Assembly: GCF_024211275.1 (NCBI RefSeq)
Contig: NZ_JAMLDX010000009.1
Span: forward strand, 124,001-188,000
DNA from: Sphingomonas tagetis
Lineage (GTDB): Bacteria > Pseudomonadota > Alphaproteobacteria > Sphingomonadales > Sphingomonadaceae
Direction of reading: 5' to 3'
DNA: 64,000 nt
Shown: in pieces, positions 50,447 to 58,972 of the stretch
Layout: the number at the start of each line of letters is the position of its first letter
How positions within the stretch are numbered: position 1 is the stretch's first letter
Notes under the pieces: generated by a model
Told to the model about the DNA's origin: nothing
Seen by the model: the letters and a program-made list of their open reading frames with translations, nothing else
Database searches by the model: none
Program-made: the position numbers and the translations under genes

Positions 50447-50746
50447 ATGGTCATCGAAAACGCGATCATCACCATCGACCCAGAGAACGCCGAGGCGTTC
50501 GAAGGCGCGGTGGCGAAGGCCACCCCGATCTTTCGCGCGGCACCAGGCTGTCGCGGGCTCGCCCTGCACCGTATCGTCGGCGACGGCTCCCAGTACCGGC
50601 TGCTCGTCCAATGGGACACGGTCGAGCATCATGTTCCTATGTTCTGGGAATCGGCCGGTTTCGCTGAATGGCAGACGCTTACGGCTCATTATTTCACCGC
50701 CACGCCCTTGCTCGAATATAACGAACCCGTCGAAACCTATTTCTAA
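50447..50746 (+). CDS. ABM-superfamily protein, copy 2
   Basis: 99 residues: MVIENAIITIDPENAEAFEGAV, then FRAAPGCRGLALHRIVGDGSQYRLLVQWDTVEHH, and a final FTATPLLEYNEPVE. The single ferredoxin-like domain matches the gene at 35661. It is a possible quinol monooxygenase or quinone-handling protein. It is first in a plus-strand run with an amidohydrolase and an aldo/keto reductase, divergent from the VOC-FAH-P450 operon. Confidence 0.8.
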   Translation: MVIENAIITIDPENAEAFEGAVAKATPIFRAAPGCRGLALHRIVGDGSQYRLLVQWDTVEHHVPMFWESAGFAEWQTLTAHYFTATPLLEYNEPVETYF

Positions 50747-50783
50747 TCGCCCGCGCGCGACGCCGGCACGAAGGCCATGCGCC

Positions 50784-50795
50784 GGACTTACGTCC
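50784..50795. promoter_or_regulatory. Shared palindromic motif, weak copy 7
   Basis: GGACTTACGTCC, a symmetric but more diverged version, lies 60 bp before the amidohydrolase start in the 108-bp gap after the ABM gene. Confidence 0.35.
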
Positions 50796-50854
50796 TTCCA
50801 CGGCGCTGAGCGAAGCGCGAGCGTGCCGACTGAACGCGGCGACGGAGGTGATCG

Positions 50855-51886
50855 ATGGCGATAATTGAACCCGAAGCCGCGCTCTTTCCCGACCTGCCGG
50901 TGATCGACAGCCAGCATCATCTGGTCGATCGTGTCAGCGATGCGATCGCGCCCGTACTGGGGCTGCGGCGCTTCCTGATCGACGACTATGTCGAATACCT
51001 CGGCACTGGGCACAATGTGGTCGCGTCCATCGCGGTCGAGGGGCGCGCCATGTATCGCGCGGCCGGACCCCGGGAATTGCGCCCGGTGGGCGAGACCGAA
51101 TTTCTCAATGGTCAGGCGGCGATGGCCGCCAGCGGGCTTTACGGCCCGTGCCAGGTCGGCGCCGGCATCGTCGGCCATGTCGATTTTCGAGTCGGCAAGC
51201 GAGTCCGCGAGGTGCTCGACCAGCATGTCGCCGCGGCGCCGCAGCGCTTCAGGGGCGCTCGCCAGTCGGCGCTGTGGGATGCCGATCCTTCGATCCTCGG
51301 CGACATCTTCGACGGCGGCGAAGGGCTTTACCGCCAGCTGGCCTTCATCGAGGGCTTCCGGCACTTCGCGCCGCTTGGCTTCACCTTCGACGCCTTCGTC
51401 CTCGCCCCGCAGCTTGCGGACGTGATCGACCTTGCGCACCGCTTCCCCGACACGCAGATCGTGCTCGACCATGTCGGCCAGCCGATCGGGGTCGGCGCAC
51501 ATGCTGGGCGGATGGGCGAGGAATATCTGCAATGGCGGCGCGACATGGTGGCGCTGGCGGCGTGCGAGAATGTCGCCGTCAAGCTGGGCGGACTTGGTTC
51601 CTTTCTCGGTGGCGCCGAGACCTTTCGGGCCGATCTGCCCGCGACGTCGGAACGGCTGGCAAGCGACTGGCGGCCCTATGTCGAGGTCGCGATCGAGCTG
51701 TTCGGCGCGCACCGCTGCATGTTCGAGAGCAACCGGCCCACCGACGATACCGCGCCGTTCGGCACGATCTGCAACGCCTTCAAGCGCATCACGGCCGGCT
51801 GCTCGGACGACGAGCGGCGCGACATCTTCGCGGGAACCGCCAAGCGCATCTACCAGCTGGAAATTCAGGAGCTTCCGCCGCGATGA
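50855..51886 (+). CDS. Amidohydrolase-2-family lactonase/hydrolase (copy 1)
   Basis: The 343-residue TIM-barrel protein has VIDSQHHLVD at the N-terminus, RGARQSALWD, VLAPQLADVIDLAHRFPDTQIVLDHVGQP, VAVKLGGLGSF and MFESNRPTDD near the C-terminus. It belongs with amidohydrolase-2 lactonases and decarboxylases (2-pyrone-4,6-dicarboxylate lactonase relatives). The first metal His of the HxH motif is Gln here (QHH against HHH in the paralogue at 57992), so metal binding may be altered or absent. Its stop overlaps the aldo/keto reductase start (ATGA). Confidence 0.8.
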   Translation: MAIIEPEAALFPDLPVIDSQHHLVDRVSDAIAPVLGLRRFLIDDYVEYLGTGHNVVASIAVEGRAMYRAAGPRELRPVGETEFLNGQAAMAASGLYGPCQVGAGIVGHVDFRVGKRVREVLDQHVAAAPQRFRGARQSALWDADPSILGDIFDGGEGLYRQLAFIEGFRHFAPLGFTFDAFVLAPQLADVIDLAHRFPDTQIVLDHVGQPIGVGAHAGRMGEEYLQWRRDMVALAACENVAVKLGGLGSFLGGAETFRADLPATSERLASDWRPYVEVAIELFGAHRCMFESNRPTDDTAPFGTICNAFKRITAGCSDDERRDIFAGTAKRIYQLEIQELPPR

Positions 51887-52932
51887 AGTATAAACAGCTG
51901 GGCTCGACCGGCCTGTTCGTGTCCGAGATCTGCCTTGGCGCGATGACCTTCGGCGGCGATCCCGATGCCCCGAACTTTCGCGGCATGGGTCATCTCGATC
52001 AGGATCAGGTCGACGCGATCGTCGGCCGCGCGCTCGCCGCTGGCGTCAATTTCATCGACACCGCGGATACCTATTTCATGGGGCAATCGGAGCGGATGGT
52101 CGGGCAGGCGCTGCGCAATCTCGGCGTGGCGCGCAAGGACGTGGTGATCGCCACCAAGACCTCGGGCATCGTCGGCCCCGGTCCGAACGACCGCGGCGCG
52201 TCACGTGGGCATATCATGGATGCGGTGAGGACCAGCCTCGAGCGGCTGCAGACAGATCACATCGACCTCTACCAGATCCATCAGACCGACCTGGTCACCC
52301 CGCTCGACGAGACGCTGCGTGCGCTGGACGACCTGCGCGGCCAGGGGCTGATCCGCTATTTCGGCGTGTCCAACTGGCATGCGTGGCGGATCGCCAAGTC
52401 GCTCGGCCTGAGCGAGGCGCGGCACGTCGGCCGCGTCGAGACGGTGCAGGCCTATTATTCGATCGCGGGCCGTGACGTCGAACGCGAGCTGGTGCCGCTC
52501 ATCGAAGCGGAACGGCTTGGCCTGATGGTCTGGTCGCCGCTGGCAGGCGGACTCCTGTCGGGCAAATTCGGCCCAGGCGCCGAAACGCCGGCGGACTCGC
52601 GCCGTGCGTCGTTCGATTTTCCGCCGGTCGATACCGAACGCGCCTGGCCGATCGTCGCGGCGATGCGCGAGATCGGCGATGCGCATGGCGTCTCCGTCGC
52701 GCGCGTCGCGCTGTCCTGGCTGCTGGCCAAGCCGCATGTGATGTCCGTGATTGTCGGGGCGAAGAACACCGATCAGCTCGACGACAACCTCGCCGCGATC
52801 ACCCTGAACCTTTCGCCCGGCGAGATCGCCCGGCTCGACGAGGTTAGCGCGCCTGTGGCGGAATATCCCGGCTGGATGCTCACATTTCTGGGCGACAACC
52901 GCGTGCCCAAGCCATTCGTGACAAGCACCTGA
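51883..52932 (+). CDS. Aldo/keto reductase
   Basis: 349 residues from MKYKQLGSTGLFVSEICLGAMTFGG. The AKR barrel has FIDTADTYFMGQSERMVG (catalytic Asp and Tyr), VVIATKTSGI (Lys), HIDLYQIHQTD (His), and VMSVIVGAKNTDQLDDNL for cofactor binding. It reduces an aldehyde or ketone, or works in reverse, with NADPH. It is translationally coupled to the amidohydrolase by a 4-bp overlap. Function in the pathway is not predictable beyond the class. Confidence 0.88.
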   Translation: MKYKQLGSTGLFVSEICLGAMTFGGDPDAPNFRGMGHLDQDQVDAIVGRALAAGVNFIDTADTYFMGQSERMVGQALRNLGVARKDVVIATKTSGIVGPGPNDRGASRGHIMDAVRTSLERLQTDHIDLYQIHQTDLVTPLDETLRALDDLRGQGLIRYFGVSNWHAWRIAKSLGLSEARHVGRVETVQAYYSIAGRDVERELVPLIEAERLGLMVWSPLAGGLLSGKFGPGAETPADSRRASFDFPPVDTERAWPIVAAMREIGDAHGVSVARVALSWLLAKPHVMSVIVGAKNTDQLDDNLAAITLNLSPGEIARLDEVSAPVAEYPGWMLTFLGDNRVPKPFVTST

Positions 52933-52947
52933 AGGCACGCCGTTCCA

Positions 52948-52977
52948 GGTATCGCAATCCGGGAAATCTCATCTGAC
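52948..52977 (+). promoter_or_regulatory. LysR-type element, strict copy (CoA-transferase operon)
   Basis: GGTATCG-N14-TCATCTGAC, 83 bp before the CoA-transferase A start. TAACGC lies 17 bp after the CTGACG. Confidence 0.75.
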
Positions 52978-53059
52978 GCATGCGCAGGCAGATCGTAACG
53001 CCTGCTCGAGACTGACGCCGGGCCCGACCGGCGCATTTTTGGAGAGGCACGGACCGCAC

Positions 53060-53764
53060 ATGGCGAACAAGGTCTATCCGAACGCGGTCACCGCCGTCGC
53101 CGATCAGCTGCGCGACGGCATGACGATCCTGTCCGGCGGGTTCGGCCTGTGCGGTATCCCCGATGCGCTGATCGAGGCGATCCGAGCATCGGGCGTGCGC
53201 AACCTCACCATCGTCACGAACAATCCGGGCATCGACGGCATCGGCATCGGCCGGCTCGTCGAGACGCGCCAAGTCGCCAAGCTGATCGCATCCTATGCCG
53301 GTGAGAACGCGACCTTCGCCCGCCAGTATCTCGCCGGCGAGGTCGAGATGGAATATAATCCGCAAGGGACGCTGGCCGAGCGGATCCGGGCGGGCGGCGC
53401 CGGCATCCCGGCTTTCTACACGCCCACCGGCGTCGGCACCGATATCGCGAGAGGCAAGGAGACCCGCGAGTTCAACGGGCGTCCATGCCTGCTGGAACAC
53501 GGCATCTTCGGCGACCTCGCGCTGGTGCATGCGTGGAAGGGAGATACCGAGGGCAATTTGCTTTACCGGCTGACGGCGCGAAACTTCAATCCGGTGATGG
53601 CCACCGCCGCGAAGGTCACGATCGCCGAAGTCGAGCAACTCGTGCAGCCAGGCGCGATCGACGCCGATCACATCATGACACCCGGCATTTTCGTGAAGCG
53701 CATCGTTGAGCTGCCGCGGGTCGAAAAGCACATCGAAAAGCTCACCGTCCGGCAGCGCGCCTGA
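53060..53764 (+). CDS. 3-oxoacid CoA-transferase subunit A
   Basis: 234 residues from MANKVYPNAVTAVADQL. The CoA-binding ILSGGFGLCGIPDALIEA is followed by TNNPGIDG, the ARQYLAGEVEMEYNPQGTLAERIRAGGAGIPAFYTPTG segment and KGDTEGNLLYR. With subunit B it transfers CoA from succinyl-CoA to a 3-oxoacid such as 3-oxoadipate or acetoacetate. The start at 53060 is chosen because it matches family N-termini; an upstream TTG at 53039 is possible. It is first in the CoA-transferase-thiolase operon. Confidence 0.9.
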   Translation: MANKVYPNAVTAVADQLRDGMTILSGGFGLCGIPDALIEAIRASGVRNLTIVTNNPGIDGIGIGRLVETRQVAKLIASYAGENATFARQYLAGEVEMEYNPQGTLAERIRAGGAGIPAFYTPTGVGTDIARGKETREFNGRPCLLEHGIFGDLALVHAWKGDTEGNLLYRLTARNFNPVMATAAKVTIAEVEQLVQPGAIDADHIMTPGIFVKRIVELPRVEKHIEKLTVRQRA

Positions 53765-53775
53765 AAGGAACTCCC

Positions 53776-54420
53776 ATGCCCTGGAACCGCGAACAAATTG
53801 CTGCCCGCGCCGCGCGCGAGCTTCAGGACGGCTTCTACGTCAATCTGGGCATCGGCATCCCGACGCTCGTCGCGAACCTGATTCCCGAAGGCATGTCGAT
53901 CCAGCTCCATTCGGAAAACGGCATGCTGGGCATGGGACCGTTTCCGTTCGAGGGTGAGCAGGATCCCGATCTGATCAACGCCGGCAAGGAAACCATCACG
54001 CAGATTCCGACGACGTCGTTCTTCGACAGCGTCGCGAGTTTCGGCATGGTCCGCGGCGGTCATATCGACATCTCAATCCTGGGCGGGCTGCAGGTTTCGG
54101 AAACCGGCGATCTCGCCAACTGGACGATCCCGGGCAAGATGGTGAAGGGAATGGGCGGCGCGATGGACCTGGTCGCCGGCGTGCCGCGCATCGTCGTCGT
54201 GATGGAACATTGCGCCAAGGGCGAGTCCCGGCTGGTGAAGCAATGCACCTTGCCGTTGACCGGCAAAAGCGTGGTCGATCTGGTGATCACCGACCTCGCC
54301 GTCTTCGAGGTGCGCAAGGGCGAAGCCCCGGCGCTGCGGCTGATCGAGCTGGCACCCGATGTCGATGTCGCAGAGGTCCGCGCGAACACGGCCGCCGACT
54401 TCGTCGAATCCCTCAACTGA
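53776..54420 (+). CDS. 3-oxoacid CoA-transferase subunit B
   Basis: 214 residues. LGIGIPTLVANLIPEG is followed by the active-site HSENGMLGMGP, in which Glu forms the acyl-CoA adduct. VRGGHIDISILGGLQVSETGDLANW, GGAMDLVAGVPRIVVVMEHCAKG and TDLAVFEV follow. It lies 11 bp after subunit A and 16 bp before the thiolase. Together the three would convert a 3-oxoacid to its CoA ester and cleave it to acetyl-CoA and a shorter acyl-CoA. Confidence 0.92.
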   Translation: MPWNREQIAARAARELQDGFYVNLGIGIPTLVANLIPEGMSIQLHSENGMLGMGPFPFEGEQDPDLINAGKETITQIPTTSFFDSVASFGMVRGGHIDISILGGLQVSETGDLANWTIPGKMVKGMGGAMDLVAGVPRIVVVMEHCAKGESRLVKQCTLPLTGKSVVDLVITDLAVFEVRKGEAPALRLIELAPDVDVAEVRANTAADFVESLN

Positions 54421-54436
54421 CCGCAAGGAGCGCAAC

Positions 54437-55600
54437 GTGGAACCTGTTATTGTCGGTTGGGGGCATACCCGTTTCGGCCGTTTCGATCAGTTCGACCTCG
54501 AAGACCTGATCCATGCCGCCGTCACCGAGGCGCTTGCTTCTGCAGGGATCGAGGGCAAGGACGTCGACGCGGTCTGGCTCGGCAATTTCAATTCGGGCTT
54601 GATCCCCGACAGCTTCTGCTCGTCGATGGTGCTGAGCGCCGACCCCGGGCTGCGCTGGAAGCCGGCGGTGCGCGTCGAGAATGCGTGCGCGAGCGGATCG
54701 GCCGCTGTCTATGGCGCGATCGACGCGATCCGCAGCGGGCGCGTGCGGGTGGCGCTGGTCGTCGGCGCCGAGAAGATGACCAGCCTCGACACCGCCGGGG
54801 TGACGCGCGCGCTGGGCGGCGCGAGCTATCAGAAGAACGAGGCCGATGTCAGCTTTCCGGACGTGTTCGCGCGCTACGCCCAGGCCTATGCCGCCGCCTA
54901 TGGCGATCCGACCGAAGCGATGGCGCATATCGCGGTGAAGAACCACCAGAACGCGCTGCGCAATCCGCTGGCCCAGATGCATCGGCCGCTCGAACTGGTC
55001 TATTGTCTCACGCCCTCCGAGAAGAACCCGGTGATCTCCGCGCCGCTCAAGGTCACCGACTGCTCGCTGATCTCGGATGGAGCCGCCGCGCTGGTCATGG
55101 TCGCCGACGATATGCTGTCCGATTTTCCGAAGGCGGTGGGCTTCCGCGCCTTTCAGCACGTCAACGACTATCTGCCGATGGCGGCAAAGGATCCGATCGA
55201 GTTTGAAGGCCCGCGCCGCGCGATCCGTCAGGCCTATGGCCAGGCCGGAGTCACGGTCGACGACCTTAGCTTAGCGGAGGTGCATGACTGTTTCACGATC
55301 GCCGAGCTGATGATGGTCGAGGCACTCGGCGTGGCGGATCCGGGGCATGGCCGCGCCGCGGTGATCGAAGGCGCAACGTCGCGCGACGGCACGCTGCCGA
55401 TGAACCTTTCGGGGGGGCTCAAGGCCAAGGGGCATGCCGTGGGCGCGACCGGCGTGTCGATGCACGTCATGGCAGCGCGCCAGCTGTTGGACGAGGCGGG
55501 CGAGATGCAGCTACCCGGCGCATCGCTGGCGATTACGGTGAACATGGGCGGTGACGCGGTCTCGACCTACGCCTCGATTCTCGAGCCGGTCAAACGCTGA
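54437..55600 (+). CDS. Thiolase-family protein, copy 2
   Basis: 387 residues from a GTG at 54437 with AAGGAG upstream. VRVENACASGSAAVYGAID carries the nucleophile Cys. LVVGAEKMTSLD, DCSLISDGAAALVMV, EVHDCFTIAELMMVE and SGGLKAKGHAVGATGVSMHVMAARQL follow. In the last block the usual GHPIGATG reads GHAVGATG. It is a close paralogue of the gene at 29006. Its place after the CoA transferase suggests cleavage of a 3-oxoacyl-CoA as the final step. Confidence 0.87.
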   Translation: MEPVIVGWGHTRFGRFDQFDLEDLIHAAVTEALASAGIEGKDVDAVWLGNFNSGLIPDSFCSSMVLSADPGLRWKPAVRVENACASGSAAVYGAIDAIRSGRVRVALVVGAEKMTSLDTAGVTRALGGASYQKNEADVSFPDVFARYAQAYAAAYGDPTEAMAHIAVKNHQNALRNPLAQMHRPLELVYCLTPSEKNPVISAPLKVTDCSLISDGAAALVMVADDMLSDFPKAVGFRAFQHVNDYLPMAAKDPIEFEGPRRAIRQAYGQAGVTVDDLSLAEVHDCFTIAELMMVEALGVADPGHGRAAVIEGATSRDGTLPMNLSGGLKAKGHAVGATGVSMHVMAARQLLDEAGEMQLPGASLAITVNMGGDAVSTYASILEPVKR

Positions 55601-55671
55601 CAGGCGACCGGCGCGAGCTGCGACAGTTGGACAGTGACGCGACGGAATGATGTCGCCCCGGGAAAATGAGC

Positions 55672-56691
55672 ATGGCCACGACGATCAACTGCATCGAGGA
55701 TCTGCGCCTGATCGCCCGGCGCCGCGTACCGCGGATGTTCTACGACTATGCCGATTCGGGCTCGTGGACGGAAAGCACCTAGCGCGCGAACAGTCGCGAC
55801 TTCGATGCGATCAAGCTCCGCCAGCGCATCGCGGTCGATATGTGCGACCGCAGCCTGGCCACCAGCCTGGCCGGCCACCCCGTGACAATGCGGGTGGCGC
55901 TCGCGCCGGTCGGGGTGCTCGGGATGCAGCATGCCGATGGTGAGATTCTAGCCGCTCGGGCAGCGAACAAGGCCGGCGTGCCGTTCACCTTGTCGACCAT
56001 GAGCATCTGCTCGATCGAGGATGTCGCAGCTCACACCAAGCGGCCGTTATGGTTCCAACTTTATTCATGCGCGATCGTGCGTTCGTCGATCGACTGATCG
56101 ATCGCGCCAAGGCCGCAGGCTGTTCGGCGCTGGTGCTGGAATAGGCTGTGCACGAGGCGGCGCGCGTTTGGGAACATCGTTGGCCATGTCGACGGCGTCG
56201 CCGACATGCGCTCGCTCGCATCCTGGATGGCAGCGCAATTCGACCCGCGGTTAAGCTGCGACGATGTGAAACGCACCCAGGATCGCCGGGGCCGGCCCGC
56301 GATTCTCAAGGGCCTCATGGATGCCGAAGACGCCGACCGCGCAGCGAGCAGCGGCGTGGCGGCGATCATCGTGTCCAATCACGGCGGACGGCAGCTGGAC
56401 GGTGCGCCGTCGTCGATTTCCGCCCTCCCCGGCATCGCCCCCGCAGTCGGCGGCAAGGTCGACGTGCTGATGGATGGCGGTATCACCTCGGTCCAGGACG
56501 TCATTCAGACGCTGGCGCTCCGCGCGCGCGGCGTGCTGCTCGGCCGGTCCTTCGTCTATGGCCTCGGCGCGCTCGGCGAGGCGGGCGTGACGCGCGCGCT
56601 GGAGATCATCCGGCGTGAGCTCCAAATCACAATGGCGCTGTGCGGCGTGCGCGACGTCAAGGATGTCGGGCGCGGCATCCTCGCCGCCTGA
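55672..56691 (+). pseudogene. Degraded FMN-dependent alpha-hydroxy-acid oxidase
   Basis: From the ATG at 55672 the frame reads RRRVPRMFYDYADSGSWTEST and then meets an in-frame TAG (55780-55782) where the family has Tyr or Phe. Reading resumes (RANSRDFDAIKLRQ, GHPVTMRVALAPVGVLGMQHADGEILAARAA, LWFQLY), then a frameshift near 56062 and another stop follow. About 60 codons around the middle are missing. The 3' part (56206-56691) is open and has AIIVSNHGGRQLDG with the catalytic His. A functional paralogue is at 13881. Confidence 0.85.
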
Positions 56692-56726
56692 TGATCACAA
56701 CGACAATATCAACGGTGGTCAGCTGA

Positions 56727-56756
56727 GGTATCTCCCGCTGCATTTTCGGATCGCGT
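56727..56756 (+). promoter_or_regulatory. LysR-type element, weakest copy (MFS operon)
   Basis: GGTATCT, 14 nt, GGATCGCGT, facing the MFS gene. The spacing is the same as in other copies, but the predicted -10 would fall almost on the start codon, so function is doubtful. Confidence 0.35.
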
Positions 56757-56779
56757 CATCCTGCGGCTTTTCCTGAATA

Positions 56780-57991
56780 GTGGGCCCGATGACGGAACAA
56801 CCCATAACGCAATCTCCCTCCACAGCATTGTTTGCGATCGTAGGAGCGAGTGCGGCGGTGTTCGCGGCCAACCTTTATTACGCTCAGCCCCTCCTCACCA
56901 CGATCGCGGCCGAGCTGGGCTTAGCGCCCGAATTTGCCGGCAGCATCGTCAGCGCCAGCCAGCTGGGATATGGCGTGGGCTTGTTCCTGCTCGTGCCATT
57001 GTCCGACATGCTGGAGAACAAGCGCCTCGTCCTGGTCTGCGGCGGACTGGCGCTGGTCGGCATCCTTGGCTTAGCAACGGCCCGCTCGGCCCCAGCGTTC
57101 CTCTGCTGCGCCGCGTTCACCGGCATTTTTTCCAGCGGCGCGCAGATCCTGATTCCCTATCTATCGCACCTGGTTCCACCGGCCCGCCGCGGCCGCATCA
57201 TCAGCAGCGTGATGGCCGGCATCCTGACCTCGGTCATGCTGGCACGGCCATTCGCGCTGTTCGTCGCGGCGGCCTTTGGCTGGCGAACGGTCTACTGGCT
57301 CTCGGCGACCGCCACCGTGTTGCTGGGCATCGGGCTGTGGCGGATGATGCCGCAGCGCAAGCCGCGCGGGCGAATACCGTATCGGCGAACGCTTTCGACG
57401 ATGTTCGTACTGTTCGCGTTCGAGACGCAAGTCCGACGGCGCGCCATCTATCAAGCAGTGCTGTTCGGAACTTTCACGATGTTTTGGGCCGTGATCCCGA
57501 TCCTGCTCGCCGACCATTTCGGCTACAGCAAGGCCGCGATCGGATTGTTCGCGCTGGTCGGCGTCGGCGGCGCGCTGGCCGCTCCCATGGCGGGCAGGAT
57601 CGCGGATCGGGGATCGACCCGGCTGGGCATGATGTCCGCAAGCCTCTTGGTCGCCATCGCCTTCCTGGTCTCGATATGGTCGATCCAGTTCGCGCTGCCC
57701 ATCGCGCTGGTGATCACCTCCCTGCTCATCGACGGCTCGATTCAGGTGTCGCAGGTGCTGAGCCGTATCGTCGTCCTCAACGTCGCGCCCGATATCCGGG
57801 GTCGGATCAACGCGCTGTACATGACAATCACGTTCCTTTCCGGCGCGCTGGGCTCGATGGCGGGCGTGTCGATCTATTTCAGCTGGGGATGGTCGGCCGT
57901 CGCGACATTGGGAATCACCGCCGGGGTAAGCGTCTTCCTGGCCGTGCTGGTAGAGGGGCGGATCGTGAAGACTGACCTGCGGGGAGGCTGA
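56780..57991 (+). CDS. MFS transporter
   Basis: About 400 residues, 12 predicted membrane helices. AVFAANLYYAQPLLTTIAAELG in helix 1, GVGLFLLVPLSDMLENKRLVLV at the loop 2-3 motif, and RIISSVMAGILTSVMLARPFALFVAAAFGWRTVYW in helices 4-5. It resembles drug or metabolite exporters more than the AAHS importer at 18602. The start is either GTG 56780 or ATG 56789. One nt separates its stop from the amidohydrolase start, so the two form an operon. Confidence 0.82.
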   Translation: MGPMTEQPITQSPSTALFAIVGASAAVFAANLYYAQPLLTTIAAELGLAPEFAGSIVSASQLGYGVGLFLLVPLSDMLENKRLVLVCGGLALVGILGLATARSAPAFLCCAAFTGIFSSGAQILIPYLSHLVPPARRGRIISSVMAGILTSVMLARPFALFVAAAFGWRTVYWLSATATVLLGIGLWRMMPQRKPRGRIPYRRTLSTMFVLFAFETQVRRRAIYQAVLFGTFTMFWAVIPILLADHFGYSKAAIGLFALVGVGGALAAPMAGRIADRGSTRLGMMSASLLVAIAFLVSIWSIQFALPIALVITSLLIDGSIQVSQVLSRIVVLNVAPDIRGRINALYMTITFLSGALGSMAGVSIYFSWGWSAVATLGITAGVSVFLAVLVEGRIVKTDLRGG

Positions 57992-58972
57992 ATGCAGTCG
58001 GAGGAAGCGCAGATACCGATCATAGATGCCCACCATCACTTCTGGGGAGACGGTCATTCGGGCGCGCGCGCCTTCGGCCGGTTCCTGCCGCAGGACTTCG
58101 CGGCCAAGATCAAAGAGAGCGGACATCGTATCGTCGCGACGGTCTATAGCGACTGCGGTTGGGCCTTTCGGAAGGACGGGCCAGAGCCGCTGCGCTGCGT
58201 AGGAGAGACCGAATATGTCGAAGCTGTTGCGGACTCCAGCGACTCCGATTCCGTGCAGATCGGCGCGGCGATCGTCGGGCGGGCCGACCTGCTGCTCGGC
58301 GACGCGGTCACCCCTGTCCTGGCAGCGCATATCGAAGCCTCGCCGACGCGCTTTCGTGGCATTCGCGAACTGCTCGGCCATGATCCCGACGCATATCGGG
58401 CACTGAACATCCCCGCCGGCAAGTCGCGCGACCCGCGTTTTAGGGCCGGCTTCGCGCAACTCGCACGCTTCGATCTCAGTTGCGATGTGCTGTGCACGCA
58501 TACGATGCTGACCGAGATCGTCGATCTTGCGCGCGCCTTCCCGGACACGCAGATCATTCTCAATCATCTGGCCGGGCCGATCGGCGTCGGCCGTTTTCAC
58601 GGCAAGCGCGACGAGGTTTTTGCCGATTGGTGCGTCCAAATTGGCAAACTGGCTCAGTGCCATAATATATTTATGAAGTTGAGCGGCTTTGGCGCGGAGT
58701 TGATGGGCTTCGGGTGGACTGAACTCAGCGCCCGTCCAAGCCCCACAGTAATCGCTGATGCGATTCGACCTTACGTAGAAGTGTCAGTTCACGCATTTTC
58801 ACCCGCCCGATGTATGGTTGGTAGCAACTTTCCCGTCGATTGCCGGTCGTTCGATTATGGAGACCTTTGGAGCGCAGTGAAATGCGTGATCTCACGCTAC
58901 TCCGTCGATGAGCAACGTCAATTGCTCCACGGAACAGCGGCGGGCGTCTACCGCATCACGGCGTCAGCGTGA
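57992..58972 (+). CDS. Amidohydrolase-2-family hydrolase (copy 2)
   Basis: 326 residues beginning with IIDAHHHFWGDG, the intact metal-binding HxH. GIRELLGHDPDAYR, CTHTMLTEIVDLARAFPDTQIILNHLAGPIG, IFMKLSGFG and MVGSNFPVDC follow. It is closer to the canonical amidohydrolase-2 lactonases than copy 1 at 50855. It follows the MFS gene directly with GGGGAGG before its ATG. The last ~300 bp are less GC-rich than the rest, including TAATATATTTATGAAG near 58664, which hints at a different origin for its 3' part. Confidence 0.82.
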   Translation: MQSEEAQIPIIDAHHHFWGDGHSGARAFGRFLPQDFAAKIKESGHRIVATVYSDCGWAFRKDGPEPLRCVGETEYVEAVADSSDSDSVQIGAAIVGRADLLLGDAVTPVLAAHIEASPTRFRGIRELLGHDPDAYRALNIPAGKSRDPRFRAGFAQLARFDLSCDVLCTHTMLTEIVDLARAFPDTQIILNHLAGPIGVGRFHGKRDEVFADWCVQIGKLAQCHNIFMKLSGFGAELMGFGWTELSARPSPTVIADAIRPYVEVSVHAFSPARCMVGSNFPVDCRSFDYGDLWSAVKCVISRYSVDEQRQLLHGTAAGVYRITASA

